A DNA stretch of 64,000 nucleotides, taken from NCBI GenBank assembly GCA_016647705.1, contig CM028328.1, positions 1,794,501-1,858,500 on the forward strand, read 5' to 3'. Shown here one piece after another: positions 35,875-48,600 of this stretch. Below the pieces are notes generated by a model. That model searched no databases, was not told the DNA's origin, and worked only from the letters and a program-made list of their open reading frames with translations. The DNA is from Eucommia ulmoides (lineage: Eukaryota; Streptophyta; Magnoliopsida; Garryales; Eucommiaceae). A program made the position numbers and the translations under genes. Numbering within the stretch: position 1 is the first letter of the stretch; each line of letters starts with the position of its first letter.

Positions 35875-36354
35875 AGAGGTTTTGACATTTTGCACCCTTT
35901 TTGATAAAATAAAATAAAATTACTTTAGCCTTTATTGTGTCAATTTGAACATATAACACCTTAGAGTTTCCAAATCATCCCGTTAGACCGAGTCATTATC
36001 TCCATTACAATTTTAAACAAATGATAGTCGCTTCTCTAAAAATATGACTATTTTTAAAGGGTTTCGTGAAAATATTTAAAAGTAAAAAATATAGATATAA
36101 CATAATATATATATAGAGAGAGAGACTTTGTATAGAAAAATTGTAAAGGGTAAAGAGAGATAATGAAATTTTCAAAAATTCTTCTTAAAAATAGTTGAGT
36201 ACACAACAGACAACGATTTACCATTTAAAAATGTACGCAATGGACTGAAGTGGGATCAATTACGAAACCTCAGGGTGTCATGTTTTCAAATTAAAACCAA
36301 AGGGATCAAAGTAAGATAATGGTCAAACTTCAGGGGTACAAAGTGTCAAACCCC
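35875..36354. mobile_element. MITE with GGTTTTGACATTTTGCACCC-type inverted ends
   Basis: The left end AGAGGTTTTGACATTTTGCA pairs with the right end, whose complement reads GGGGTTTGACACTTTGTACC. A related copy starts at 63630. The class (Mutator-like or other) was not decided because no clear target duplication was seen. Confidence 0.65.
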
Positions 36355-38032
36355 TTAATGTTATTTACTTAATTTTGTGTGATCACTATTAAATAATAAT
36401 AATAATTAAATGAATGTTAAATTTTATAAGGTGAATAATTTGTAATAATTGTGTATTTTTTTTAGGGAAAATCGTCAATTAGTCCTATTTTTAGTGTCTA
36501 ATTTCGCGATTAGTCTTTTTTTATTATTAAATTTAGAATTAGTCCCTTAAATTAAATTTTGCTTGAATTTTAGTCTCTCATTACAGAGATTGTATAGAGA
36601 ACTTGGTAAGTAAATTCGATTTATAGTAAATATTAGTTATATGTAACGAATATTAATGACAATTTAATAATCGTTTGTATTTTTTGTTACATATACTTAT
36701 ATAATATTAGTTACATATTACAATTACATATATTTGTGTAATATTTGTGATATTTAACAAATATTGGATCCAAAAATTAGTTTAATATTAATTACATCTA
36801 TTTGTGTACAAATTATATGTTACAAAATTTTACATACAAAGTTGTTACATGTTACAAAATACAGTAATATTTATAACATGTAATAAAATTTTACACACAA
36901 AGTTGTTATATGTAACCGTGCGTGTGTAAGATTTTCGTCTTTTCAAAATAAGCAGGACTAAAACAAAAGTTTTTTCCATCTTTGGAACTTTTTTAAAATT
37001 AAAAGTGAAATAAGAGATAATGTACCATTTTTTTTAATTAATTTGTAGTTATTATTTGTGGTAATTGTTAAATTAATTTAACTTGTTTTTAATTTTTAAT
37101 TATTTATTTTAATGTAGAAGAAAAATAATTATTAAAATTATTGTAATCAATTGAACCATTTGAGTACTACTCATAGCAAATAGCTGTAAAGTGTTATATT
37201 TATCCACTTTGTTTTTTTCACATTTTCTTTTTTCTTTTTAACGAAATTATGACGTCTGTTGAATATATATATATTTTAGAATTTACAGTTCACTTGCTAC
37301 AATAATTTTATTTTTTTAACTAAGAGTTTAAGGTACTATGTTAGATGTCATTTTTTTAAAAATGTCTTTTATACTTTGTAGTCCTAAAAGATTTTGAAAA
37401 ATCTAATTTTGACCCTTTCTTTCTTTTTTTTATTTTTTATTTAGACAGAGAAATCTTTCAAGCATAAAAATCGTGTTATATCAGTCCACGTTGATAACTC
37501 CGTTATTTATTATGATGGAATCAACAACATATTAAATATAGAATCACCCACATAGATGAATTCTATAATAAAAATTACGAAATGACAAGCTCAACACAAC
37601 TTAGATTTCAGAGTTTAACGTGTTTCAAATTGAAAGGACAAGAAATAAAGTGATTTTTTTTTTAAACTTCAGCAGTGCAAAATGCAAAAAACTCTGTAAA
37701 AGAATCCAATAATTTTTATGAGGACTTTAACAACATTATTGAACTTTTTAAAAATTATTGTACTCGGTGAAATAGATGAATAATGATTTGTAAACTTTGA
37801 GATTATTTGTAAAACAAAAAATTATTTTATATATATATATATATATGTTATGGAATTATTAGAGGAATAGTTATTGGAAAAAAGTTTGAAAAATTTGTCT
37901 TAGGCTGGACAGAATGATAAAATGAAAAAAATTATTTTATTAGAAGGTTATATGCTGAGTATAACCTATTTTTCATCCCAAAACAATAAGAATTTTAGAA
38001 ATTTGTGGGATTGAAATAGATGTGAAAGTTAA
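36355..38032. other. Gene-free AT-rich spacer
   Basis: Contains repeated TTACATGTAAC/ATATTAGTTACAT words (36640-36920), possibly an R1 relative, a GACCCTTTC-type repeat near 37400, and a TA run near 37830. No supported gene. Confidence 0.5.
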
Positions 38033-38450
38033 GGCCCCGTTTGGTTACTGTTTTGTTCCCCAATTTTTGTCATTAATCTCAAAATTTTGGGATTAATATA
38101 TAGAAACACATTTGGTAAATATGTTTTTGTTTTAAAAATTTGAGAGTATTTTTTGAATTCCTTGAAAATATGAGAAAAAAAAAAAAGTTGATTTCTATTA
38201 ACTTCCACCACCATTCCGTTGACCACTATCACAACGCCGGTTAAGAAATATGTATATTTATTATCATGCATTGTAAGGAAAAAAAAAAACGCTAGCGTAT
38301 TTTTTATTTTTGTTCTCACAAAAAAAAAATTATGATAATAATCGTCACCAAACATATAATTTTTCCCCACATACTCCAAAACAAAATTAGGATTCTCAAC
38401 CTAATTTATTAGAGGTAAAAACAAAAATGGTGAAACACTTACCAAATGTA
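38033..38450. mobile_element. Tourist-like element T6
   Basis: Begins GGCCCCGTTTGGTTACTG and ends near CACTTACCAAATGTA, flanked by TAA (38030-38032 and 38451-38453). It lacks the large GC-rich core of T2-T5. Confidence 0.65.
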
Positions 38451-38471
38451 TAATTTAAGGAGTAAAAATTA

Positions 38472-39060
38472 GTGGCCCCGTTTGGCAACTCTTTCCATTC
38501 CAGAAATTCCCATCTCATTCCCAGATTTTTGGGATTTCTGTTTAGAAATAGTGTTTGATAATTTTTGTTCCCGTTCCTATTTCATTCTCATTTGAGAATT
38601 GTGCCCATTTTTTTTTTAAGAAATGAGAAATAAAAAAAAAATTGTTTCTCATTATTCTTATCCCATTCCCAAAAATCACCACCACTGTTTATCCGCTGTC
38701 CGTTGGCGCTCGCCGCCGCCGACAGTGGCCATTGTCGACCGATCGCCAGTCGCTGCCGGCAGCCATCTCCGACAATTGTCACCGGTCACCTCTGACATCG
38801 CTGGCTGCCCACCGCCAGGCAACTTCCGGCGCCGCCAGCAGCCATCGTTGCCGCCACCGTTCAACAAAAAAAAAAAAAAAATCTCAAAATAATTTTTTTA
38901 TTTTAGGATAAAATCGTTACCAAACGCGATTTTGTTCCCAAAAATAAATAAATTATCGTTACCAAATACGATTATACTTTCAAGAAGGAAACAAAATTTT
39001 CATCTCATCCTATTATCATCCCACTGGTGGGATGAGTATAGGAATAGTTACCAAACTCCA
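38472..39060. mobile_element. Tourist-like element T3 with TTA target duplication
   Basis: The ends are GTGGCCCCGTTTGGCAAC and TAGTTACCAAACTCCA, with TTA on both sides (38469-38471 and 39061-39063). Its GC-rich core at about 38690-38865 differs in order from T2 and T4. Confidence 0.83.
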
Positions 39061-39777
39061 TTAATTTCCTCTTTTGGAAATAGATAGTTTCTAAAAATGA
39101 ATAAAATAAAAAATATCTAAATGCTTTAATAATTACTCATAATTGCAAATCATAAAAAAGTTATATTTTTTTATTTTATTACATTTAACTCCTCTTACTT
39201 TAATTTTATTTCATTTTGTCCCCTTACTTTAAAGACCTACACTTTATCTCTATCCACTTATAATAAAATTGAATTTTTTTTATTTTTTTTTAACATTTAA
39301 TGTATATTAAAAACTCGGTGAAATTAAATATCCCATTTAAATTTATATGAAATTTTTAAATTTTATTTTGTCTTGAATAAAAAAAAAAAAGTGAAAGAGA
39401 GAGACGGTGTAGACATTAAATTTGGAATGATTGATCGTAAAGGACTGTAGGCGGCGAATCGGGTTGGAAGTGAAAATAGCCAAAAAATGACGGAATGCTC
39501 TCGAAACCAAATTCACTTGAGTGAGATAGAGGAGAGTGGAATTTCGCTTGTGGCGGTGAATCCGGAGATCTACGAAGGAACGCCAAAATTAACAAAAAAA
39601 AAAGTAAGTCGTTTTACAATTTTTTTTAATAAAATGCCAGTTTTTCTTTACTTCTTTAGTTGAGCGACGTGTAGATTTTTAAAGTAGATGAATTAAAATA
39701 AGACTAAAATATAAGGGGTAAAAGAAAATTAATCACCAACATGAGCTGATCTAAATGGAAGAGGTTTGGGCTCCTTA

Positions 39778-40403
39778 AGCCCCGTTTGGTTAGTGTTCCC
39801 AACCAAACCAAAAAATTTTGGGTTTGATTTTTAGGAACGCGTTTGGCAAACACAAAACTCAATTCAACCCAATCCAAAAAATAAGAATTGATTCTCAAAA
39901 TCCTAAAAAAACCAGAAACAAAAAAAATTATTTTTTTTTGTGCCCAAAAAATTCAACCAAAACTTCTCAACTTCTGTCTTCATCTGCCGGCCGACCACCA
40001 CCACCCGCCGCCGTCCGCCGTCGCTGGTCACCGTCCGGTGACCATTGCCGACGACCGACCGCCGTCTCCGGCCACCGTCCGGTGACCTTTCGCCGTCTCC
40101 GGCCACCTCCGGCGACCTTCTGCTGCCGCCGACCACCTCCGGCGACCGTCGCCGGTCACCTCCGCAGCCCGTCCGGCCACCGTCTGACACCGCCGCCTAA
40201 CACAAAAAAAAATTAAAAAAATAATAATTAGTTTTAGGATAAAATCGTTACCAAACACATTATGTTCTCAGCACAAAATAAGAATTGTCGTTACCAAACG
40301 CAATTCTGTTCCCAAAATTCTCAACTCAACTCAACCCAATTCAACTCAACCCAACTCATTCTAGTTGGGTTTAAAAAAGTGGAAACACTAATCAAACGCC
40401 ACC
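39778..40403. mobile_element. Tourist-like element T5 with TTA/TAA target duplication
   Basis: The ends are AGCCCCGTTTGGTTAGTG and CACTAATCAAACGCCACC, flanked by TTA (39775-39777 and 40404-40406). The arms differ from T2-T4 (AACTCAACCC words), but the layout with a GC-rich core (about 39985-40200) is the same. Confidence 0.8.
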
Positions 40404-40820
40404 TTAAGCATCCATCCCGAGATCGAATTATGGAGGGTTATATATGGAAAGTGCTCTATTGGGAGAGGTCCCCACTTCTGGCGCCTGACTGTATCTCGAG
40501 GGATTAGTCTCACCCGACCGTGGTCTGGGGATACTCAAGGAAAACCGAAAAAAATAAAAATTAATCCCTTTATTTTTTATTTTATTAAAAAAATAAATAA
40601 AAATGAAGAGGGAAAAAATCATATCCTCTGCTCTGGTTCTCTTACAGTAGAGAGAGAAAAACACAGAGAAGAGAGAGAAGATAGAGAGAGAGAGAGGGAG
40701 GAGAGAGAAGCAGCTTTTTCAGTGTTTATAGCCATTTTTTTGGCCAAAATCCACTGATTCTTCTTCTTCTTCTTCTCTTTCTCTCTCTAGAATAGAAATT
40801 CTTATCCATTGAGGTGGGCT
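40404..40820 (+). promoter_or_regulatory. ERF upstream region and leader
   Basis: 40430-40530 contains CTGACTGTATCTCGAGGGAT and ATTAGTCTCACCCGACC, which resemble words of tRNA-derived plant repeats and may be a SINE remnant (weak). GA tracts (40650-40710) and a TTCTTCTTCTTC run (40760-40790) precede the ATG and fit a plant leader. No clear TATA box. Confidence 0.4.
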
Positions 40821-41522
40821 ATGCGGCGAGCCAGAGCAACCGCAGCGGCCAAGGCCCTGGCGGCGGCGCCTTCGACTGCGGCAGTCGGGGGAGCTGATGG
40901 ATCCGGATCGAAAGAGATTAGATACCGAGGAGTTAGAAAGAGACCGTGGGGACGTTTCGCGGCGGAGATCAGAGACCCGTGGAAGAAAACTAGGGTTTGG
41001 CTTGGGACGTTTGACTCGGCGGAGGACGCCGCTCGAGCTTACGACGATGCCGCCAGAGCGCTGCGTGGTCCAAAAGCCAAGACGAATTTTCCGCCGTTAA
41101 GTTCTATTCCGCCTCCGAACAGTCAATTCCGGCAAAATCACGGCGATCCGTTCGTTGAGCAGAGGTTATACCGCGTGAATCAGTTCCCGGAGCACCAGAT
41201 CGTCGCGCAGAGGCCGACTTCCAGTAGTTTGAGTTCCACCGTGGAGTCCTTCAGTGGACCTCGGCCTCCGCAGGCCGCCATGGCGACAGCTGTCGCCCAA
41301 AGACGACATCCGCGGTCTCCGCCGGTCTTACCGGATGACTGTCGCAGCGACTGCGATTCGTCGTCCTCCGTCGTCGACGACGGCGACGGCGAAGAAGATA
41401 AGTTTATAATCACCTCTTCGTTCCGCAAACCCTTGTCTTTTGATCTCAACTTTCCACCACCGTCTTCCGACGGCGTCTTTGCCGTCGATGATGACCTCCA
41501 TTGCACAGCTCTATGTCTCTGA
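40821..41522 (+). CDS. AP2/ERF transcription factor with EAR repression motif
   Basis: Intronless, 233 aa. One AP2 domain lies at about 34-91 ([35 protein letters not shown]), with the Ala and Asp typical of the ERF rather than the DREB class. It should bind GCC-box promoters in the nucleus. A C-terminal FDLNFPP (about 207-213) is an EAR motif known to recruit TOPLESS-type corepressors, so the protein is probably a repressor of the ERF3/ERF7 (group VIII) type. I chose the ATG at 40821 because family members begin with MRR. The frame is open four codons further up, but only from a TTG. An acidic Ser/Asp-rich stretch lies at about 173-193. Confidence 0.94.
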   Translation: MRRARATAAAKALAAAPSTAAVGGADGSGSKEIRYRGVRKRPWGRFAAEIRDPWKKTRVWLGTFDSAEDAARAYDDAARALRGPKAKTNFPPLSSIPPPNSQFRQNHGDPFVEQRLYRVNQFPEHQIVAQRPTSSSLSSTVESFSGPRPPQAAMATAVAQRRHPRSPPVLPDDCRSDCDSSSSVVDDGDGEEDKFIITSSFRKPLSFDLNFPPPSSDGVFAVDDDLHCTALCL

Positions 41523-41785
41523 TTCAATCAGAACACTATAAATCTTAACCACTTCAAATTACCCATTTTTTTTGTTGCATTTTTCCACTTTTTATGCGGA
41601 TCAAACTCCAAAAAAAAAAAAAATCTGAAAATCAGAGACGAGATTAAGATCAATATTTAACACGAACCTGTATGAGTATGCTTGTTGTTGTAAGAGAAAT
41701 TTACCCTTTTTTTCTTGTTTTAATTCAAACTTTTTGTTTAAATTATGTCATTATGGATTAAGGTTTTGTAATTCAATCACTTTTT

Positions 41786-43480
41786 TCATATTAGTGTTTG
41801 GTTTGTACAACGTTGAAGGTTTGAAATTCGAACTACAAATGAGAAATGGGTTTATTTCTAAATCGAATTTGAGGCTCGGATTTTGGGCTTCCAAACACTA
41901 CCTTAGGGTTCATGTTTTTTAGGTCTTAGATAATGTTTGGTTGTTCATAATTGCAGGTTTGTATTCATTTCTAAATGGAATTTCGAGGCTCGAATTTTAT
42001 GCTTCCAAACCCTTTATTAGGGTTCATGTTTTTTCGGTGTTAGGTAGTGTTTGGTTGTACAGAATTGGAAGTTTGAAATTTGAATTAGAAATGAGAAATT
42101 GGTTTATTTCTAAATCGAATTTTGAGGCTCGAATTTTATGCTTCCAAACACTACCTTTGGTTCATGGTTTTTGGGTCTTAGATAATGGTTGGTTGTTCAA
42201 AATTGCAGGTTTGTGTTCATTTCTAAATGGAATTTCAAGGCTCGAATTTTGTGCTTCCAAACCCTATCTTAGGGTTCATTTTTCTTGGTGTTAGGTAGTG
42301 TTTGGAAGGTTTGAAATTCGAACTAGAAATGAGAAATTAGTTTATTTCTAAATCGAATTTTGAGGCTTGAATTTTGTGCTTTCAAACACTAGCTTAGGGT
42401 TCATGTATTTTGGGTCTTAGGTAGTGTTTGGTTGTACAAAATTAGATTTTTGAAATTCGAATTAGAAATGAATAATGGGTTGATTTCTAAATCGAATTTC
42501 GAGTGTTGAATTTTGATCTTCCAAATTCTATCTTAGGGTTCATGTTTTTTCAGTGTTAGGTGTTTGGTTGTACATTATTGGAGATTCGAAATTCAAACTA
42601 GAAATGAGAAATTGGTTTATTTCTAAATTCGAATGTTGAGGCTTGAATTTTCTGATTTCAAACACTAGATTAGGGTTCATGTTTTTTGGGTCTTAGGTAG
42701 TGTTTGGTTGTACAGAATTAGAGTTTTGAAATTCGAATTAGAAATGAATAATGGGTTAATTTTTAAATTGAATTTCGAGGCTCGTATTTTGTGCTTCCAA
42801 ACCCTAGCTTAGGGTTCATGTTTTTTCGGTGTTAGGTGTTTGGTTGTATATAATTGGAGGTTCGAAATTCAAATTAGAAATGAGAAATGGGTTTATTTCT
42901 AAATTGAATATTGAGGCTCGAATTTTGTGTTTCCAAACCCTACCTTGGGATTCATGTTTTTTCAGTGTTAGGTAGTGTTTGGTTGTACAAAATTGGAGGT
43001 TTGAGATTCGAATTAGAAATGGGAAATGGGTTTATTTCTACATCATTTCTAATTCGAATTTGGAGGCTCAAATTTTGTGGTTCCAAACACTACCTTATGC
43101 TTCATGGGTTTTTTGGGTCTTGGGTTGTGTTTGGTTGTAGAAATTAGGCGTTTGAAATTTGATTTACAAATGAGAAATGAATTTATTTCTAAATTGAATT
43201 TCAGAGAATTTTGTCCTCTCAAACGCTATCCTAGCACTCATGTTTATCTTTTTAAGGTAGTTTTTGGTTGTACAATGTTGGGGGTTTGAAATTCGAGTTG
43301 AAAATAAAAAATGGGTTTTATTTCTATTTCGAATTTCGAGGCTCCAATGAGTTTAAGGATACATGTTTTTTTTTTTCAGCCTTTTGGTTGTATAGAATTG
43401 AAACTTTGAAATTTGAATTAGAAATGTGTTATCTAAATCCAATTTAAGGCTTGAATTTTGTGCTTCCAAACACTACCTTA
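41786..43480. repeat. Tandem array of about 13 MITE-like units
   Basis: A unit of about 110-145 bp recurs in direct orientation: GTAGTGTTTGGTTGTACA, AAATTCGAATTAGAAATGAG, TTTATTTCTAAATCGAATTT, GAGGCTCGAATTTTGTGCTT, CCAAACACTACCTTAGG. Starts of GTTTGGTTGT-type words are near 41793, 41934, 42049, 42188, 42300, 42427, 42565, 42707, 42839, 42977, 43128, 43265 and 43384. Each unit is roughly palindromic, with TAGTGTTTGG and CCAAACACTA ends like the single MITE at 62237-62372. The array starts about 260 bases after the ERF stop codon. Confidence 0.88.
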
Positions 43481-44104
43481 GGCCCCGTTTGGTAAACATT
43501 TTCATTCCAGAAATTCCCATTCTATTTCTAGATTTTTGGGAATAGCATTTCGTAATTTTTGTTTCCGTTTCCGTTTCCATTTCATTCCCATTTGAGAATT
43601 GCGTCCACTTTTTTCTTAAGAAATGAGAAACAAAAAAAAGTTATTTCTCATTATTCCCATTCCATTCCCAAAACATATGGTCACTATTCACCTACCGGCC
43701 GGCCACCGGCCGCCGGTCATCTCCGGCGACCGTCGCCGGTCAACGTCCGGCCGGAAATTTTCCGGCCACTTCTGGCCGTTGCAGGCGACGGCGCCATTGT
43801 CTTCCGCCCGGTGTCGCCGGTGCCACCGCCATCCGGTCATCGCTGGCGGGGGGCCACCTTCGTCTCCGACGCCGGAGCACCGCCGGCCGGCCGGCGACGG
43901 TGCCACCGCCGTCAGGCCAAAACAGAAGAAAAAAATAAAAATAAAAATTAGGATAAAATCGTTACCAAACACAATTCCCTTCCCAAAACAAAAAAAAAAT
44001 TATCGTTACCAAACGCGATTCTACTCCCAAAAAGAAAACAAAATTCCCATCCCATTCCCATCCCACTACTAGAATGGAAACAGAAACGGTTACCAAACGC
44101 CACC
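43481..44104. mobile_element. Tourist-like element T4 with TTA target duplication
   Basis: The ends are GGCCCCGTTTGGTAAAC and CGGTTACCAAACGCCACC, with TTA at 43478-43480 and 44105-44107. The GC-rich core is at about 43695-43920. It is inserted at the right end of the MITE array and is the most complete copy of the T1-T4 group. Confidence 0.9.
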
Positions 44105-44227
44105 TTAGTGTTTCATGAGTTTTTTATACAAGAATTGTAACATATAAAATCCTTGTTTTGAGATTAATTGCTTGTAGAATTTTGCTTATGGATTATAGAT
44201 TTTGTTCTTGAAGAGTATATTCTGTAA

Positions 44228-44325
44228 GGCAGCGTTTGGTAGCGTGAAATTCGGAATTGAAAAAGAAATGCGTTCATTTCTGATTTCAATTTTAAAAAGT
44301 CAATTTTATACAACCAAACAGAACC
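44228..44325. mobile_element. Short palindromic MITE with TAA target duplication
   Basis: The ends are GGCAGCGTTTGGTAGCGTG and CAACCAAACAGAACC, flanked by TAA (44225-44227 and 44326-44328). At 98 bp it is a relative of the array units. Confidence 0.7.
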
Positions 44326-45643
44326 TAAATATTTTTTTTTCCCTGGATTTCATAGAGGAGTTGAGTTACAACTTACAATTTAAGTATCTCTCCTTCTCTT
44401 TGTAGATAATTCGCATCGACATAATTTTTTTTTTTTTTGAAGTGCCTCATTTGCCGATGTTTTTGGGGGTGATTTCAAGATTATTGGTTTTTTTTTTGAG
44501 ATTTAGAGGTTTGAGGTGTAAAAATGTTGTAGATTTCAAAATCGTTATTTTTTCCGGTCAGAGGGTAAGGTATGTCCAGATCAACTTTATGTACACCTCA
44601 ACCAATCGTTTTCATGGGCGATTTTAAGGATGTTTTTTTTTTCTATTGGTCTGGTGTATTCAAGATTTTACTCCTAGAGTGTTCCCTTTCCCGTGATCCT
44701 GATGATCGAATTCTGATTGATAAAGAAAGAGGTAACTCAACTTACCAACCGGACTAATCCTCTTGGATTCAAAATCATTAACAATGATGAAGTCAAAAAT
44801 TGGTTTGTCAAATATGAGATTTTGGGATTAGGAATACGGTATTTCTCCTAGTTCAGGTTACTCTCCCAGTTCAAGTTCTTGTAAACCATGTCTGGACTTA
44901 TCGACATTACACTTCTGGTGTGAGAATCAGTTGATTGTTTTGAGAAAATTTTCGCATAGTATTGGATAGGAAAAAAATGTGCACACCTAGGCCTTCCTCT
45001 TGAAATTTATAGACGAGAGAAAATTTATTTTGACAACTCTTCCCCAAATCCCGTTTCATTCTCATTAAGGTGGAATTATCAGGATATGGAGTAATGAGCT
45101 TTCATTCGAGAGTGACCACTCTTTTCTTAATAAGTGAGAGCCATTACAGCCGTCCTTGAGTAGAAATGATAGTAATGGCGCGTCTTGAGTTTTATAACCC
45201 AGCTCGGAAAGAAGTATCGAGATTCCAAACCTGCTTTCCCTTGTTGGTTTACTGTCGGGAGCTAATACGCTCAGGGAGTAATCTACTCTGGTCGGCGACC
45301 TATCCCGGGGTTGGTTCGGATAGACATTCACTCCATATTATGGAGACTAAAAATGTAATTTTCTCTATTATCTGCTTTGGAAGTCTTTAAGCCAAACAAC
45401 AAGGTTCTAGACGCTTCTAAAACCATTTAGACTAAAAAGTCCTTCTAAATCTCGATTAGCACTCACATGAAACTCGCAATTAGATAGAAAGTATAGGGTT
45501 ATTTTTGTCATTTCACTTTCTTTATCTGCCCTTTCTTCCTCTCCAAGAACACCATTTTCTTCTCTCTCTCTCTCTCCTTAAACCCTCCTTAACCCCATTT
45601 CTCTCTCTCTCTTTCTGGATCCATTTCTTCTTCGCGTATAGCG
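44326..45643. other. Gene-free spacer before GrpE
   Basis: 44560-44620 has words (GTCCAGATCAACTTTATG, ACACCTCAACCAATCG) reminiscent of dispersed plant retroposons. 45065-45340 is GC-richer, with GGTTATAAAAC on the minus strand, and could be an LTR remnant, but no ends were found. CT-rich tracts at 45510-45620 probably form the GrpE promoter and leader. Confidence 0.4.
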
Positions 45644-48600
45644 ATGCTTGGAGTTCGAGTCACCTCTCGGCTGTCGAGGAATGTCGCGGCACAGTGCCGG
45701 AGCTCGTCGGTTCTATATGCTCGCCGGAATCAGCATCACCTTCCGATACTCTGTAATCAATTTCATGCCGTCTCCCTAATTGAATCTCCAAACAAGGTGC
45801 GAATGCGATCTCTTTCTCGGTTTTTATGTTCTTCCGTTCACTAGGATTTCGTTAGGGTTTTAGCAATGCTCTAAATTCGAATTTATCTGTTTGATGATTT
45901 GCGAATGATCAATGATTAGGGGTGTGTAGCGAGTTGGGTCAACCTGCCAAATCCGCCCAAACCGCAACACCTGCACCGAATCGCAAACCACCCATAGTAA
46001 CCTGCGCATTATTCGGCAGTCTACTGTTCAAATTAGCCCAACTCGCTAAGTATTGGTTTGGTTCGCAGTTTTGTTCCAAACCGCCCGTTGCAAACCCATA
46101 GTGTTTACTAAATTTATTGGTTTAGACTTTATTATTTACTTTTGTAATTTTTTTTTTTGCGATGGTTTACAAATTATATTGTAGTTTTCCTTGTTTTTGG
46201 GTTATTGTAATTTTGTGGTAATTTTTCTTCAAGTTTTAGTATCTGAAAATACTTGGGCAACTCACAGTTCTCATTAGCTCAACCTGCCAAACCCGCCCAA
46301 ACCGCAACACCCGCACCGAATCGCAAACCACCCATAGTAACCTGCGCTTTATCGGCAATCCATGGTTCAAACTAACTCAACTCGCTTAGTATTGGTTTGA
46401 TCCGTAGTTTTGTTCCAAACCGCCCGTTGCCAACCCATAGTGTTTACTAAATTTACTGATTATTGTAATTTTGTGGTAATTTTTCTCCAAATTTTAGTTG
46501 TGTAACGATTTTTCTTCGATTTAAAAATACTTGGACAACCCATGGTTCTTATTAGCTCAACCCGAAAATAGACCCAACTCGTACACTATTGGGTAGTCCT
46601 CGGTTTATACTAGTCAACCCGCGTACTCCAACCTGCCCCAACCTGCACATTATTATTGGGCAGTCCATAGTTCAAACTAGCCTAACTCGCATAATATTGT
46701 TTTGTTAGTGATCCAATTTGAGCTAATATCAAAAGAAGAAGAATTAAAGAACATGCTTAGTATACCTTCCTTTTTGCTGCTGTATCAGATGGCTACAGGC
46801 CAGACGTTCATGTTACATGATTCATTTCTCTGCACTTCTACCTTGCAACGATTTGGATTCTCGTCGACTGCATCTCCACAGCAAACCGAGAAGGAAAACG
46901 ATGATCCAGCTGCGAAAACAAGTGGATTGATGGATCCATCAGAAGAATCTGCTCCCGAAGATGCTAAAACTCTTGAGCAGGAGAAGGAACCAGGTTCTAA
47001 CCCTAACGCATCACAATCCGTGAAAAGGAGAAGAATACCTCATAAACGAACTGCATTTTCTGATTCTGATTCAGATTCGGAGGCTGATCTGAGCAGAGAT
47101 GATCTGGTAAGAATCGCGGCTGAAAAGGAAGAACTATTGAAGGTGAAGCAAAAGGAGATTGAGCAAATGAAGGATAAGGTTCTACGAACTTACGCAGACA
47201 TGGAGAATGTTATGGACAGGACGAGACGCGAAGCTGAAAACTCAAAGAAATTCGCCGTTCAGGTCAGTCTTGGATTAGGCAAAAGCCTTCATCACCGTTC
47301 AACTTGATTCTTAACAGCTTAACTCATCTCTTTGTTCCAATCCTGTGCTGCAGAATTTTGCAAAGAGCTTGTTGGATGTTGCAGATAATCTTGGCAGGGC
47401 TTCATCTGCTGCTAAAAACAGTTATTCGAAAATCGATGCATCTAAAGATACCGTTGGAGCTGTGCCTCTATTGAAGACCCTTTTGGAAGGTGTTGAAATG
47501 ACTGAGAAACAGCTCGGAGAGGTAATGTGTTAAGGCCCCGTTTGGCTGTCTTTCAATTCGTGGTACCGTTTTACAATTAGCCAATTTATGAATTGTGATA
47601 GTTTGGTGTTTAATTTTTGAAACTAAATTAAATTAGCTTGCTAACCCTTTCGGTTCTTGTTTAATTGCTAGAACAAAATATAGATAAAAATCAACTAGAA
47701 CATCATTTATGGTTTAGGGTTGTTAACATTTTTAAGTACTTATGATAAAAAACATTAATTGAACACGAAAGTACTTTTACTTATAAAAGCAAGAGTAAAA
47801 ATAAGAAGTACGTTTTATAACGTAGGAATGATATTTGGTTGAATAATTGAATATTTTTTTTTTTTAAATTACTGTTATTTTAAAAATAATTTTCAAAGCG
47901 TAAAACAAATGCAACTTTTATTTTTATTTAGAGCATGTTTAATGACACAAAAAATTAAGCTCCGAAATACTTTTTTTTACAACGTTTAGGGTTAGTTACA
48001 CTTTGCTTCTGTGACTTGATCAAATTGCACTTTACACCCCTGTGGTATTTCTGCCCGCACTTATTCCCCCGTGGTTCAGATTTTACAACCACCTCGATTT
48101 GTTCCGACGTTGGGGAATAAAAGAAAAGGGAAAAAAAGTGGTAAGCAGATATTATCCGACCCCGACCCTACCCTGGAGTATTAATGTTAGTTAATATTAA
48201 TTGATTTATTAATTTTGATTTTTTGAGGTTTGACTGTTAACTTTAACGGAAAATATGACTGATGCATTTCAGTCTGAACCACGGGGATAAGTACTTACGA
48301 AAATACTATTTGGTTGAACTATTAGGGGGGCAAAGTACTATTTAACCTTGTATTTTAAGTGGTGGTTTCATTTTGTTATCAAATATACTTAATTTGCTAA
48401 TGCTAAGTACTTAAACACACACACACATATATATATGTATGTATGTATGTATCGTTTAATAAATAGGTTAATTTAAACTACCAAAAGTTGATCTTACATG
48501 TTTGGTTTCAGGTATTCAAAAAATTTGGAGTAGAAAAATATGAGCCAACAAATGAACAATTTGATCCACACAGACATAATGCGGTGTTCCAAGTACCCGA

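Noticed and set aside
45065-45340. Possible LTR before GrpE with a TATA-like box
   Set aside because: No TG...CA ends, target duplication or matching second copy could be found.
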